A DNA stretch of 64,000 nt, taken from positions 175,688 to 239,687 of the forward strand of contig JARXAD010000002.1 in the NCBI GenBank assembly GCA_029866025.1. The letters run 5' to 3'. A program made the translations under genes and the position numbers. Below, piece after piece: positions 34,846 through 43,914 of this stretch. The notes under the pieces are model-generated. The model did no database searches. It saw only the letters and a program-made list of their open reading frames with translations, and was not told the DNA's origin. Position 1 is the first letter of the stretch. Each line of letters begins with the position of its first letter. The DNA comes from Vampirovibrionales bacterium. GTDB lineage: Bacteria > Cyanobacteriota > Vampirovibrionia > Vampirovibrionales > Vampirovibrionaceae.

Positions 34846-35700
34846 TTAACCAATTCTGCCAAAAGGATTTTGTTGTTGATAAGGATTCACTGGGCCACGG
34901 CCATACGGTTGACGCTGAGCGTACGGATTATTGATACGTGGTGGATTAAATTGAGCCATTCGTGGGCCGTTAAATTGTGGACGAGCATAAGGATTGATAC
35001 GCGGTGGTGATCCTTGATAACGTTGACCAAACCCTTCAAATTGCGGGCGGTTATCGGCCATTGGATTGAAGGTTGAACTGCCGAAGTAGGGATTTGCTGC
35101 ATTAGTGCCACTAAAAGTGCGACGATTATAGGTAGTTGCCTCACCAAAGGTTTGGGGTGGATCCATTGTCGTCATTGCGGCCACTTTTTCAGCTTCGGCC
35201 AATTTGGCTGCTTCTGCTTTTTTAGCTCTGTTCTTTTTAACTTTGCTGCCAATAAAAATACCAATGCCTGCCAAGGCAGCAGCGCCTGCCACTATTAAAC
35301 CAACTTTGCCTCCTTTCGTTAACTTACCGGCTTCGCCAACAATACCAAGAGTTTTTAACAGTTCGGGTTTAGCAACCGACGTCACACCGCTCGCAGCGGC
35401 TGTTTTATCGTCTATTTTTTTAACTGCATTAGCCGTTTCTAATTCTGCTTCTGCTACTTTTGCTGCCTCGGCAGCTTCTTTTTTGTTCTTTTTGTTCTTA
35501 AAAATTCCAAAAATTAGTCCGCCTACGGCGCCAATGGCAGCACCTACCACGTTACCAAGACCTGGAATAATGGTTCCGAGGGTTAAACCTAAACTAGCAC
35601 CACTTGCGGCACTGCCTAAAATAGTTCCTAGCGAACTGCCTTTGGTGGCTCCTGCAACTGTTCCTGCTGCATTTACAGCTTGCGATACTTCTACGGTCAC
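34846..35700 (-). CDS. Glycine-zipper membrane protein with Asn/Pro/Arg-rich tail
   Basis: 284 residues, not recognised. The N-terminus has two Gly-zipper hydrophobic segments (about 22-42, LGTILGSAASGASLGLTLG, and 46-68, VVGAAIGAVGGLIFGIF). A Lys/Ala/Glu helical linker follows, then a third hydrophobic segment (about 130-150, VGLIVAGAAALAGIGIFIG) followed by a basic KKNRAKK stop. The last 90 residues are repetitive, with R/NPYA, FNGP/FNPP and NPYQQQNPFG units. Gly zippers are found in membrane-inserting proteins, including some bacteriocins and channel formers. GTG start with GAGGTGA eight bases upstream. A palindromic leader lies 5' (35750-35784). Confidence 0.6.
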   Translation of the reverse strand: MTVEVSQAVNAAGTVAGATKGSSLGTILGSAASGASLGLTLGTIIPGLGNVVGAAIGAVGGLIFGIFKNKKNKKEAAEAAKVAEAELETANAVKKIDDKTAAASGVTSVAKPELLKTLGIVGEAGKLTKGGKVGLIVAGAAALAGIGIFIGSKVKKNRAKKAEAAKLAEAEKVAAMTTMDPPQTFGEATTYNRRTFSGTNAANPYFGSSTFNPMADNRPQFEGFGQRYQGSPPRINPYARPQFNGPRMAQFNPPRINNPYAQRQPYGRGPVNPYQQQNPFGRIG

Positions 35701-35749
35701 AACTCATTCACCTCACACACGTTTTTCGTAAAAAACAGTCCACACCGTG

Positions 35750-35784
35750 GGCCTTCGGTAATTACAGTCGGTGTAATTACGGCC
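35750..35784 (-). promoter_or_regulatory. Palindromic leader/operator upstream of the glycine-zipper gene
   Basis: GGCC-TTCG-GTAATTAC-AGTCGGT-GTAATTAC-GGCC forms an interrupted inverted repeat with two copies of the self-palindromic GTAATTAC, 50 bases before the gene. It could be a repressor site or an RNA hairpin. The remaining AT-rich stretch to 35984 shows no gene and no riboswitch I can name. Confidence 0.4.
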
Positions 35785-35984
35785 TTCTTTTCTGATTGTT
35801 ATTACCGACTCAACCGGTTTCGCATCAAGGGCTCACCTTCCACTCGCTGCTTCACTGGGTTTCGGTGTTTGGCGTTTCAATCGCCTCACATATGTATAAA
35901 AACAACAATCCCCGATCTGCTGCTAGTTTGTTAATAAATATTAAGATGTGTTTTATACAGGCCCTAAAAAAACTTTAAATTAAG

Positions 35985-37544
35985 CTATACACCCGCCGAA
36001 GACAATTGATACAAACGGTCCATGGCGCGGTACTGCAAGGCTTCTGCCAAGTGGTTGGCACTTAATAAGGTTTCGCCCGCCAAATCGGCAATGGTTCGGG
36101 CCAGCCGCAAAATGCGATCAAAAGACCGTGCACTCAGATTGAGTCGCCGAATGGCTTGGGCCATCACTTGTTGGGCGGCGTCATCCAGCACGGCATGGGT
36201 TTTTAAATGGGCGGCAGACAATTCTGCGTTACAAAACACGCCGTCTTCTCCCGCCAAACGATCCAACTGGCGTTGCCGAGCCGCAATGACTCGCGTGCGC
36301 ACCGTGGCACTGTCTTCAGTGGAGTCGGGTGCTTTTAGCAATTCGGTTTCACTCAAACGGGGCACCTCAATGTGGAGATCAATTCTATCCAGCAGAGGGC
36401 CTGAGAGTTTGCTGACGTACCGCTGGATTTGATGCTCTGAATCCACACACTGGCGGCTGGTATCGCCACGGTAGCCGCACGGGCAGGGGTTCATGGCCGC
36501 CAATACCATACACTTGGCCGGAAACGTAGTGTGCTGCCGCGCCCGACTAATGGTAATGGTGCCGTCTTCCAAAGGCTGGCGCAGTACTTCCAGCACCGGT
36601 CTGGGGAACTCCACCAATTCATCCAAAAACAGCACCCCACGGTGGGCTAACGAAATTTCTCCTGGCTTGGGCACCGTACCACCCCCCGTAATGCCTGCAA
36701 TACTGGCGCTGTGGTGGGGGGAACGAAACGGTCGCTCCATCACCAAGCACTGTTTGGGGCTTAACAAGCCCGCCACACTGTAAATACGGCTCACTTCCAG
36801 CATTTCATCAAAGGCCAAGGGGGGCAAAATACCGGGTAACGCCTTGGCCAGCATGGATTTCCCACTCCCCGGCGGGCCAATCATAATCAGGTTGTGGCCT
36901 CCCGCAGCGGCTATTTCTAAAGCGCGCTTGGCCACAGCCTGGCCTTTTACGTCTTTAAAATCATTGGTCGGTGTTGGGGTTTGGGCCGCCTCCCACGCGG
37001 AGCGGTTAACGGGCTTGAGGAACGATGCTGGATGCAACAACAGCACCGGCAACTCTTGCAAATGGCTGAGGCCATACACATCAATGCCATCCACCAACGA
37101 GGCTTCCGCCACATTATCCTCTGGCACCACCACGGATTGGTACCCCAAGGTTTTCGCCATAATCACCAACGATAGTGCCCCATGCACACGGCGCAATTCC
37201 CCGGCCAGAGAGACTTCTCCTACAAAGCAGGCGCTTTCCAACCAAGCGGTGGCTTCTAAAACACCGCTGGCTAACAAAATCCCCACCGCCATGGGCAAAT
37301 CAAAGCCGCTCCCCACTTTTCGCATATCGGCGGGGGCCAGGTTAATCACCACCTTTTTTAAGGGAAATTCTAGCCCTGCATTTTTAATGGCGGCGCGAAG
37401 TCGCTCTCGGGCTTCGCTCACCGCCGTATCGGGCAAGCCCACAATGGTCAGGCCCGGAATCCCACTGGCCAAATCCACTTCCACCGTCACCGGCAAGCCA
37501 TCAATACCACACAAAGTGCCTGTTTTTACTTGGGCAATTACCAC
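35985..37544 (-). CDS. comM: Mg-chelatase-like AAA+ ATPase ComM/YifB
   Basis: About 519 residues. The N-terminal LonC-like fold is CGIDGLPVTVEVDLASGIPGLTIVGLPDTAVSEARERLRAA. The AAA+ module has Walker A GPPGSGKS and a Walker B region ending in GVLFLDELVEF. The C-terminal Mg_chelatase domain contains NPCPCGYRGD and the helix-rich end (LARTIADLAG). ComM is a hexameric helicase that promotes branch migration during natural transformation. GTG 37544, preceded by GGAAGA, fits the usual family start (V-x-x-A-x-V-K-T); an in-frame GTG at 37583 is less likely. A stand-alone gene; competence genes other than the pilin are not seen. Confidence 0.92.
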   Translation of the reverse strand: MVIAQVKTGTLCGIDGLPVTVEVDLASGIPGLTIVGLPDTAVSEARERLRAAIKNAGLEFPLKKVVINLAPADMRKVGSGFDLPMAVGILLASGVLEATAWLESACFVGEVSLAGELRRVHGALSLVIMAKTLGYQSVVVPEDNVAEASLVDGIDVYGLSHLQELPVLLLHPASFLKPVNRSAWEAAQTPTPTNDFKDVKGQAVAKRALEIAAAGGHNLIMIGPPGSGKSMLAKALPGILPPLAFDEMLEVSRIYSVAGLLSPKQCLVMERPFRSPHHSASIAGITGGGTVPKPGEISLAHRGVLFLDELVEFPRPVLEVLRQPLEDGTITISRARQHTTFPAKCMVLAAMNPCPCGYRGDTSRQCVDSEHQIQRYVSKLSGPLLDRIDLHIEVPRLSETELLKAPDSTEDSATVRTRVIAARQRQLDRLAGEDGVFCNAELSAAHLKTHAVLDDAAQQVMAQAIRRLNLSARSFDRILRLARTIADLAGETLLSANHLAEALQYRAMDRLYQLSSAGV

Positions 37545-37754
37545 AGCGCTGTTCTTCCAATGAGTATGTTCTATCGATACCACTCCACAGTACGCAATCC
37601 GCCCGACTCATAACCGTCTAAAATTACGGATTATTTTAAATCGTTGAATGTAATCAAAGGGCCAATGGCCCACTGAGACAAAAACTGCCATACTAAAAAA
37701 CTCTGCTTATTGTCCAGGCTTCGCCTCGCCTTGTTTTCATAGGAATGGTTGTGT

Positions 37755-38837
37755 ATGTCGATTCAAGTGTCTCCCCAAAAACCTTGGTTTTCATGGGTAT
37801 TGTTGGGCTTTTGCGTTTTAGCAGTAGTGGTGGGATTAGCTTTACCAGCCAGCAAACCGCCCGCCAATTCCGCTTCGGCCAACGCCTCGGGCGAAACCGG
37901 CGACAAGATCGTCAAAACCATTCAAAAAATGTCGGGGGGCTACCTAGCCCACATTAAATTGCAAGGCCCCATTAGCATGGAGCTGGATGACAGCCTCTTT
38001 GGCCAAGAAAAATCCAATGCCGTGGGCGTGCGCGATGCTCTAAACGAGGCCGCCGAAGAAGACGGCGTGAAGGGAATTCTCCTCACCATTAATTCTCCCG
38101 GTGGCACCGTGGCCATGAGCCAAGAACTAAACGCCGCGGTAACCCGTGCCCGCGCCAAAAAACCCGTGGTAGTGTACATGGGGGATACCGCTGCCAGTGG
38201 TGGCTACTATACGGCTTGTGCAGCGGATGAAATTGTGGCCAACCCCGGCACCCTCACCGCATCCATTGGGGTGATTATGTCAGGCCTGAGTTTTCAAGAG
38301 TTGACCAACAAATTGGGCATTAAGGCCAACACCGTCAAAAGCGGCAAGTTTAAAGATCTGATGAGCCCGTATCGCAATGCTACTCCTGATGAAACTGCCC
38401 TGTTGCAAGGACTAATTAACAGCAGCTACCAGCAATTTATAGGCGCTGTGCTAGACGGCCGGTTACGCAGCATCAAAGACGAGGCCACCAAAGCCTCTCG
38501 TGAAGCCAGCATTCGTGCCATTGCTGATGGGCGCGTGGTAACGGGCGAACAAGGCCTGGCGGTTGGCTTGGTAGATACCCTGGGTGACATTGATGTGGCC
38601 CACCAGCATTTGGATCAACGCGCGAAAGCCAAATTTAAAATTGGCGGCAAAGAGCGCTTGCCTTTAGAAAATTTTGACAGCCACCACAAATTGCTGGAAT
38701 GGCTCCCCATTGGCCTCAGTAGCTCAATCAACAATGGGGTAAACAGTGCTTTGCAAGGCAGCTTGATGGGAAGTACCCAAAGTATGGTCCCTTTTTCCGT
38801 TAGCCATCCCAAACAACCCTTGTGGATGATGGAATAG
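37755..38837 (+). CDS. sppA: Signal peptide peptidase SppA
   Basis: About 360 residues, single-domain type (S49). An N-terminal membrane anchor (WVLLGFCVLAVVVGLAL) is followed by a Ser/Lys protease core with INSPGGTVAMSQ, the nucleophile in DTAASGGYYTACAADEIVANP and the general-base Lys in KSGKFKDLMSPY. It degrades remnant signal peptides in the membrane. AGGAA is upstream of ATG 37755. The Yip1-like gene starts 15 bases after the stop and is probably co-transcribed. Confidence 0.93.
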   Translation: MSIQVSPQKPWFSWVLLGFCVLAVVVGLALPASKPPANSASANASGETGDKIVKTIQKMSGGYLAHIKLQGPISMELDDSLFGQEKSNAVGVRDALNEAAEEDGVKGILLTINSPGGTVAMSQELNAAVTRARAKKPVVVYMGDTAASGGYYTACAADEIVANPGTLTASIGVIMSGLSFQELTNKLGIKANTVKSGKFKDLMSPYRNATPDETALLQGLINSSYQQFIGAVLDGRLRSIKDEATKASREASIRAIADGRVVTGEQGLAVGLVDTLGDIDVAHQHLDQRAKAKFKIGGKERLPLENFDSHHKLLEWLPIGLSSSINNGVNSALQGSLMGSTQSMVPFSVSHPKQPLWMME

Positions 38838-38852
38838 AGAGGCGCACATTCT

Positions 38853-39515
38853 ATGACTACCCTTGATGAAACCTCTCTACCAGAGACGACGATTGAAGCA
38901 CCCCCCGAAAGCCGGACACCCTATACCCATGGAGAAAGTCTATGCTGGACAAGCTTGATTGACCGCACCTTGCGCGAACCTCGTGCGCTGTTCTCTCAGC
39001 TGGCTCAACGTTCTCACATTCAAACCACCACCTTGCTACTCTCCATTGGCATTATGCTTACCTCTAGCGTGGTAGCGGCCTTGGCCACTAACGTATGGCG
39101 CAATGACCCACTCACAGACGCTACGTGGCCTGTTTTAACGACCATGGTGGGTACCACCACCGTTTGGTGGTCGGTGGTAAGCACGCTTAATTGGGTGGGT
39201 AGTGCCTTTACGGGGCGCAATCGCTGGCGCTGTTTGGCTACGTTGTCGGCACTCTCTAGCTTGCCTTGGCTGTTTTACGGCCCACTAGCCCTGGTTAAAG
39301 TAGCAGTCCCCACCATTGGCCCTGCCTTTGCCCCGCTGTTTGCCTTGGCCTTGTGGGGATGGCAATGGGCTCTGTTTGGTATGGCCGTATCCTTTACCTT
39401 TGGGCTAACCCCCAAGCGCACCATTACGGTGCTATTGGCCCCATTGTCTCTGTTTTTTGTGTGGTGGATTTGGGTCGGCCAATTCTTCGAAAGTTTGTTT
39501 CGTGTGGTGCCTTAA
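38853..39515 (+). CDS. Yip1-like multi-pass membrane protein
   Basis: 220 residues with about five membrane helices after a 60-residue acidic N-terminus. The order resembles the Yip1 family: an amphipathic segment (LIDRTLREPRALFSQLAQ), then helices beginning TTTLLLSIGIML. The helices include the typical mid-protein WVGSAFTGRNRWRCLATLSALS segment. Function of bacterial Yip1-domain proteins is unclear. GAGAGG precedes the ATG, 15 bases after sppA. Confidence in the family is moderate; it could be another small multi-pass protein. Confidence 0.6.
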   Translation: MTTLDETSLPETTIEAPPESRTPYTHGESLCWTSLIDRTLREPRALFSQLAQRSHIQTTTLLLSIGIMLTSSVVAALATNVWRNDPLTDATWPVLTTMVGTTTVWWSVVSTLNWVGSAFTGRNRWRCLATLSALSSLPWLFYGPLALVKVAVPTIGPAFAPLFALALWGWQWALFGMAVSFTFGLTPKRTITVLLAPLSLFFVWWIWVGQFFESLFRVVP

Positions 39516-39612
39516 CAGACGCCCAAAATAAACGCCCAAAGCCAAAGTAATATTTTGTTACAAAGACGGACTCCACTAGCAGCATTTTTGCTTTAGGCAC
39601 ATTTATGCCGGT

Positions 39613-40224
39613 ATGGCAGTTTTTATTTCATCGGTTAATCCTACATCCGCAGCGGTATCGCCTGCGATGTCTCAGGCTGCTCGAGAATTTTCTCGCTTTA
39701 GCACCGGTCAAACGACCGGTTTGTATGGTTTTCAACCCCAAATAGCCCCTTTATCCTTAGCGACCCCCAACGCCCCCGGTAAAAAAGCAAACCCGTGGTT
39801 AATGATGGCTGCTCTGACGTTGTTAAAGCTGCCTTTTAGTTTTCTCGCAGCCAGCACCTTCAATTCATGGGTGTTCGACATCACCATGAGCCACTCTATC
39901 CAAAAAGAATTGATTGGCATTGGCGCTGAGGTATTGGGTACCATTGGGATTAAAGTGGCGGAAGACCGCTTAAAAGGAGATTCTCATTCCAAGGTGAGCC
40001 ACGAAAAACAATTGGAAATTGCCAGCGGCGTGGTGAGCTTTATTGGTACCACCATTACCACCGCCGCCTGCATTAAAGACAGCAAACTGTGGGGCAACCT
40101 AAAATTGGGCGGCAAGGCGTGGCGATTTGGAGCCAGCTTGGCTGTAGGCACCCTGTGTGGTGTGGTAGAAGGCTTTTTAACGGCCAAGCTAGAGCCTTGG
40201 CTGGAGAGAAAACTAGCAAAATAG
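39613..40224 (+). CDS. Lineage-type membrane protein of unknown function
   Basis: 203 residues, not recognised. A Ser/Ala/Thr-rich N-terminus (about 55 residues, with SRFSTGQ and LYGFQP) precedes one clear hydrophobic stretch (LMMAALTLLKLPFSFLAAS). Further Gly/Ala-rich helices follow (GIGAEVLGTIGIKVAED, IASGVVSFIGTTITTAACI, GASLAVGTLCGVVEG). The organisation recalls the proteins at 42699 and 56931: a polar head with an F-G/R-F motif followed by helical membrane parts. A real gene judging by codon use, but the ribosome site is weak. Confidence 0.6.
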   Translation: MAVFISSVNPTSAAVSPAMSQAAREFSRFSTGQTTGLYGFQPQIAPLSLATPNAPGKKANPWLMMAALTLLKLPFSFLAASTFNSWVFDITMSHSIQKELIGIGAEVLGTIGIKVAEDRLKGDSHSKVSHEKQLEIASGVVSFIGTTITTAACIKDSKLWGNLKLGGKAWRFGASLAVGTLCGVVEGFLTAKLEPWLERKLAK

Positions 40225-40373
40225 CCACGCCCAGCGAGACCTCCCCCAAACTATGGGAGGTTACAAAGGCTCTCTGCAATAGCGCCTTAAAATAAGGTAC
40301 AATGGCTCCAATGATCTTTGTGTCTGTTGCGCTGGATAGCCTGCGCGCTTAATTGTTTAAAGGGATTGAAACC

Positions 40374-42674
40374 ATGACGACTGCTACTCAAATCACCCGC
40401 ACCATTGAAGCCGACATGGTGGAGCGCATTAAAGCCAGCTACCAAAGCCTGCCCCAAAAACTAGACACTCTCCGCAACATTTTAGGCCGTGACGCCCTAA
40501 CCGCCGCCGAAAAAGCCGTATTTAGCCATATTCGCCCAGAAGCCTTACCCACCAGCATTGTACGCGGCGATACCATGCTCACTCTTCAGCCCGACCGAGT
40601 GGCCATGCAAGATGCCACCGCTCAGATGGCCATTCTACAATTTATGCAAGCCAACCGAGCCACGGTAGCCGTACCTTCCACCGTCCATTGCGATCACTTG
40701 ATTCGTGCCCAAGAGGGCTCGGCAGCCGATAATACCCGTGCTAGCAACGACAACGCTGAAGTCTACGAATTTCTTCGCTCGGCAGCACAAAAATATGGCA
40801 TGGGCTTTTGGGGCCCTGGCAGCGGCATTATTCACCAAGTGGTGCTAGAAAAATATGCCTTCCCTGGTGGCTTAATGCTAGGTACGGATAGCCACACTCC
40901 CAACGCCGGTGGCGCTGGCATGATTGCCATTGGTGTGGGTGGCGCCGATGCCGCTGATGTAATGGCAGGCCTTCCTTGGGTAGTCCGTGCCCCCAAGCTG
41001 GTGGGCGTCAAACTCACGGGCAAACTCAATGGCTGGGCCTCTCCTAAAGATGTGATTTTGTATCTGTGCGGATTATTGACCACAAAAGGGGGCACCAACA
41101 AGATTATTGAATACTTCGGCCCGGGTACCGAAAGCATTAGCGCTACCGGCAAAGCCACCATTACCAACATGGGGGCCGAATTGGGTGCCACGACCAGTGT
41201 CTTTCCTTATGATGCCAAAACCAGCGCCTATTTGCGTGCCACAGAGCGTGCTGCCATTGCCGACTTGGCTGACGCTGCTGCGGACAACCTAATGGCCGAT
41301 GCGGATGTATTGGCCAACCCCAGCAAATACTTTGATGAGGTTGTAGAAATCAACCTAAGCGACCTAGAACCCTATGTGGTAGGGCCCCATAGTCCCGATC
41401 GTGCCCGTCCCCTAAGTGCCTTTGCCAAAGAAGTAGCCGCCACCGGCTTTCCTACCAGATTAAGCGCCGGATTGATTGGTAGCTGCACCAACTCGTCATA
41501 CGAAGACTTGGAACGCGCCGCTTCCATTGCACGCCAAGCCCAAAGCATGGGTCTTAAAGCTCAAAGTTATTTGCTGATTAGCCCCGGTAGCGAGCAAGTA
41601 CGCCAAACCATTGCACGAGATGGCCAGCTTGCTGTGTTTGAATCGGTGGGTGCCACGGTACTAAGCAACGCTTGTGGGCCATGCATTGGCAACTGGGACC
41701 GCAAAGACATTAAGCCCGGTGAAGTAAACGCTATTGTGAGCAGCTTTAACCGTAATTTCCCAAAGCGAAATGACGGCAACGCCGAAACCTTAAGCTTTAT
41801 TACCAGCCCCGACTTGGTCATGGCCTTTGCTTTAGCAGGCTCAACCACCTTTAACCCTATCACTGACGAGCTAAACGGAAAACTGTTAACGCCTCCCACC
41901 GCTCCCGAGCTACCGGCTCAAGGCTTTGCCATTAGCGAAGCCGGTTACTTAGCACCCCTCAGCGAAGCGGATCGCCAAGCGTTGGAAGTGAACGTATCGC
42001 CTACCAGCAGCCGCCTAGCCTTGCTAAAACCCTTTAACCCTTGGGATGGCCAAGACTTTACCAACGTGCCGGTGCTGGTGAAAACCCAAGGCCAAACCAC
42101 CACGGATCATATCTCACCCGCCGGTAAAGACTGGTTGCCTTTGCGCGGCCACCTAACAGGCATTAGCCATAACATGTTGCTGGGTGCTGTGGATGCCGCC
42201 ACCGGCAACGTAGCCGACCCGGTGATGATGGACGTGTGCGGCGTGCAGCGTGGTGCCTCTGTGTGGGCCCTCAAAGCCATGGAGCTAGGCAAAGCCGACA
42301 ATACCGGCTTTGTGATTGTGGGCGACGAAAACTATGGCGAAGGTAGCAGCCGAGAACACGCCGCTATGTGCCCCCGATTACTAGGCGGCAAAGCGGTGAT
42401 TGCCCGCAGCTTTGCCCGTATTCACGAAACCAACCTAAAAAAGCAGGGTATGGTGCCCTTTCACTTTAAAAACCCTGCCGATTACGCCAAAATCAACAAA
42501 GGAGACACGGTTTCCATTGCGGGCCTAGCCCAGCTGGCCCCCGGTAGCGAACATACCGTCAGCGTGACCCATGGCGATGGCACCAGCGACAGCTTTACGT
42601 TGGTGCACACCTTTAGCGAAGAACAAGTAGCTTGGTTTAAAGCCGGTAGTGCCATTAACGCCGCCCAAGGTTAG
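40374..42674 (+). CDS. acn: Aconitate hydratase, mitochondrial type
   Basis: 766 residues. It interconverts citrate and isocitrate through a [4Fe-4S] cluster. The cluster Cys are in IGSCTNSSYEDL and NACGPCIGNW. The active-site DSHTPNAGG, the STVHCDHLI segment and the swivel domain SREHAA are present. The sequence order (YEFLRSAAQKYGMGFWGPGSGIIHQ, GWASPKDVILYL, TNMGAELGATTSVFPY) matches the mitochondrial aconitase subfamily, shorter than bacterial AcnA and different from AcnB. AAAGGGA precedes ATG 40374. No other TCA-cycle genes are adjacent. Upstream TACAAT (40298) may be its -10 box. Confidence 0.96.
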   Translation: MTTATQITRTIEADMVERIKASYQSLPQKLDTLRNILGRDALTAAEKAVFSHIRPEALPTSIVRGDTMLTLQPDRVAMQDATAQMAILQFMQANRATVAVPSTVHCDHLIRAQEGSAADNTRASNDNAEVYEFLRSAAQKYGMGFWGPGSGIIHQVVLEKYAFPGGLMLGTDSHTPNAGGAGMIAIGVGGADAADVMAGLPWVVRAPKLVGVKLTGKLNGWASPKDVILYLCGLLTTKGGTNKIIEYFGPGTESISATGKATITNMGAELGATTSVFPYDAKTSAYLRATERAAIADLADAAADNLMADADVLANPSKYFDEVVEINLSDLEPYVVGPHSPDRARPLSAFAKEVAATGFPTRLSAGLIGSCTNSSYEDLERAASIARQAQSMGLKAQSYLLISPGSEQVRQTIARDGQLAVFESVGATVLSNACGPCIGNWDRKDIKPGEVNAIVSSFNRNFPKRNDGNAETLSFITSPDLVMAFALAGSTTFNPITDELNGKLLTPPTAPELPAQGFAISEAGYLAPLSEADRQALEVNVSPTSSRLALLKPFNPWDGQDFTNVPVLVKTQGQTTTDHISPAGKDWLPLRGHLTGISHNMLLGAVDAATGNVADPVMMDVCGVQRGASVWALKAMELGKADNTGFVIVGDENYGEGSSREHAAMCPRLLGGKAVIARSFARIHETNLKKQGMVPFHFKNPADYAKINKGDTVSIAGLAQLAPGSEHTVSVTHGDGTSDSFTLVHTFSEEQVAWFKAGSAINAAQG

Positions 42675-42698
42675 GGGTTTAGCCCCACGTTTAAAGGG

Positions 42699-43787
42699 CT
42701 ATTTTCTACGCTTCTTTAGTTTCTCTTGCCTTGTTTCTTTAGCAGGCTCTGCCTTCGGTTCATCCACTGGCGGAGCCTTAGGCTCTTCGGCTGATTTTGT
42801 TGCGGCCTCTGTGGATTCGAGCTTGTCGTCTAAGGGGTCGATCTTATGATCGTGATCTTTACGAATTTGCTCCCAGCGGCCTTTGCCTAAAAACAGGGTG
42901 GCCGCACTATGCAGCGCTTCTGTGGCTAAACGCAACACAACGTTACCAATCAGCAACGACTTAATCATGCGGAAAATACTAAAGCCATTTTTAAAGGCCC
43001 TTAAATTACTCCAAAACCGGCGGGTAAACAGGCTCATGCAGCCTTTCCAAACCCCTTGTTTAAATTCATTGCGTAGGCCTGTCCAAAAGCCTTTAATGGT
43101 CATACGGTTACGAGCAATGACCAAGCCGCTATACACCGTGTGGGTCATGGCTTCTGCCCACTGCATGCCATGATCTTTTTGCAGTGATTTAAAATGATTT
43201 TTCAGGTTCATCAATGATCCGGCCAATCCTTTATTAGCCGTTTTGTTTTTGGCTCGATTGGCCAACACTTCATGCAAGCGGGCCGGATCAATACCCGAGA
43301 GTTTTTGGGCCGCCCATTCACTGGCGTTACCGGCTTGGACTTTAAAAATTCTACGGCCAATCCATCCATTGCCAATTTTCGTTACGCGGGCTTTTAACGG
43401 GTTGTATAACAGCTTACCCAAACCTTCTTTCACTTTGGTAAAGGCTTTGGATTCTGCCCCTTCTTCTAACAAGGTGGGTACCACCAGGCCCCACACCATA
43501 TCCATCATGGTAATGCCACCCAAGGCGGCACCAATAGGCCCGGCAAACACAAAGCCCAGGCCTGCAAAGGCAGCCAGCTTAACGCCCGCCCACACACGGC
43601 TACGATTAGAAGCCGGAAACTCCACAGGAGGAGGAACCACTTTTTTGTTCAGAGGCTCGTTTTTGTTAGCACTACCAAACTGGACGGAATCAAACCCTGC
43701 GGCGGGAAACACCGCTCCAAACCGTTGGGCTACTAAAATATTTTTAGCGCCAGCGGCCTGAAAAGCAGTGAGGGAAGAAACAGTCAC
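42699..43787 (-). CDS. Lineage-type membrane protein with charged tail, unknown function
   Basis: 362 residues, not recognised. The N-terminal head contains QRFGAVF and SVQFGSA. One or two hydrophobic Gly/Ala segments follow (WAGVKLAAFAGLGFVFAGPIGAALGG). A long helical region holds several Trp/Lys-rich amphipathic stretches (LRNEFKQGVWKGCMSLFTRRFWSNLRAFKN) and ILIGNVV-type hydrophobic patches. The last 60 residues are Lys/Glu/Pro-rich. GTG start. It converges on aconitase with a 24-base gap. Layout is similar to 39613 and 56931. Confidence 0.6.
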   Translation of the reverse strand: MTVSSLTAFQAAGAKNILVAQRFGAVFPAAGFDSVQFGSANKNEPLNKKVVPPPVEFPASNRSRVWAGVKLAAFAGLGFVFAGPIGAALGGITMMDMVWGLVVPTLLEEGAESKAFTKVKEGLGKLLYNPLKARVTKIGNGWIGRRIFKVQAGNASEWAAQKLSGIDPARLHEVLANRAKNKTANKGLAGSLMNLKNHFKSLQKDHGMQWAEAMTHTVYSGLVIARNRMTIKGFWTGLRNEFKQGVWKGCMSLFTRRFWSNLRAFKNGFSIFRMIKSLLIGNVVLRLATEALHSAATLFLGKGRWEQIRKDHDHKIDPLDDKLESTEAATKSAEEPKAPPVDEPKAEPAKETRQEKLKKRRK

Positions 43788-43914
43788 AAGGGTCTCTCTA
43801 CGTCCGATTTCCTATCATTACAAAAATCTTCCTAGCATTACTCTGAGTTAAAGCCCCGTGAATCGGAAAGGATGCGAGTAAACTCTTAGAAAACGCCAAT
43901 ACTGATACAAACCG

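Noticed and set aside
35785-35984. Possible riboswitch upstream of the glycine-zipper gene
   Set aside because: Some pairing is possible, but none of the known aptamer cores could be recognised.
36844-37563. 239-codon open frame antisense to comM
   Set aside because: The minus strand encodes clear ComM motifs through the same stretch.
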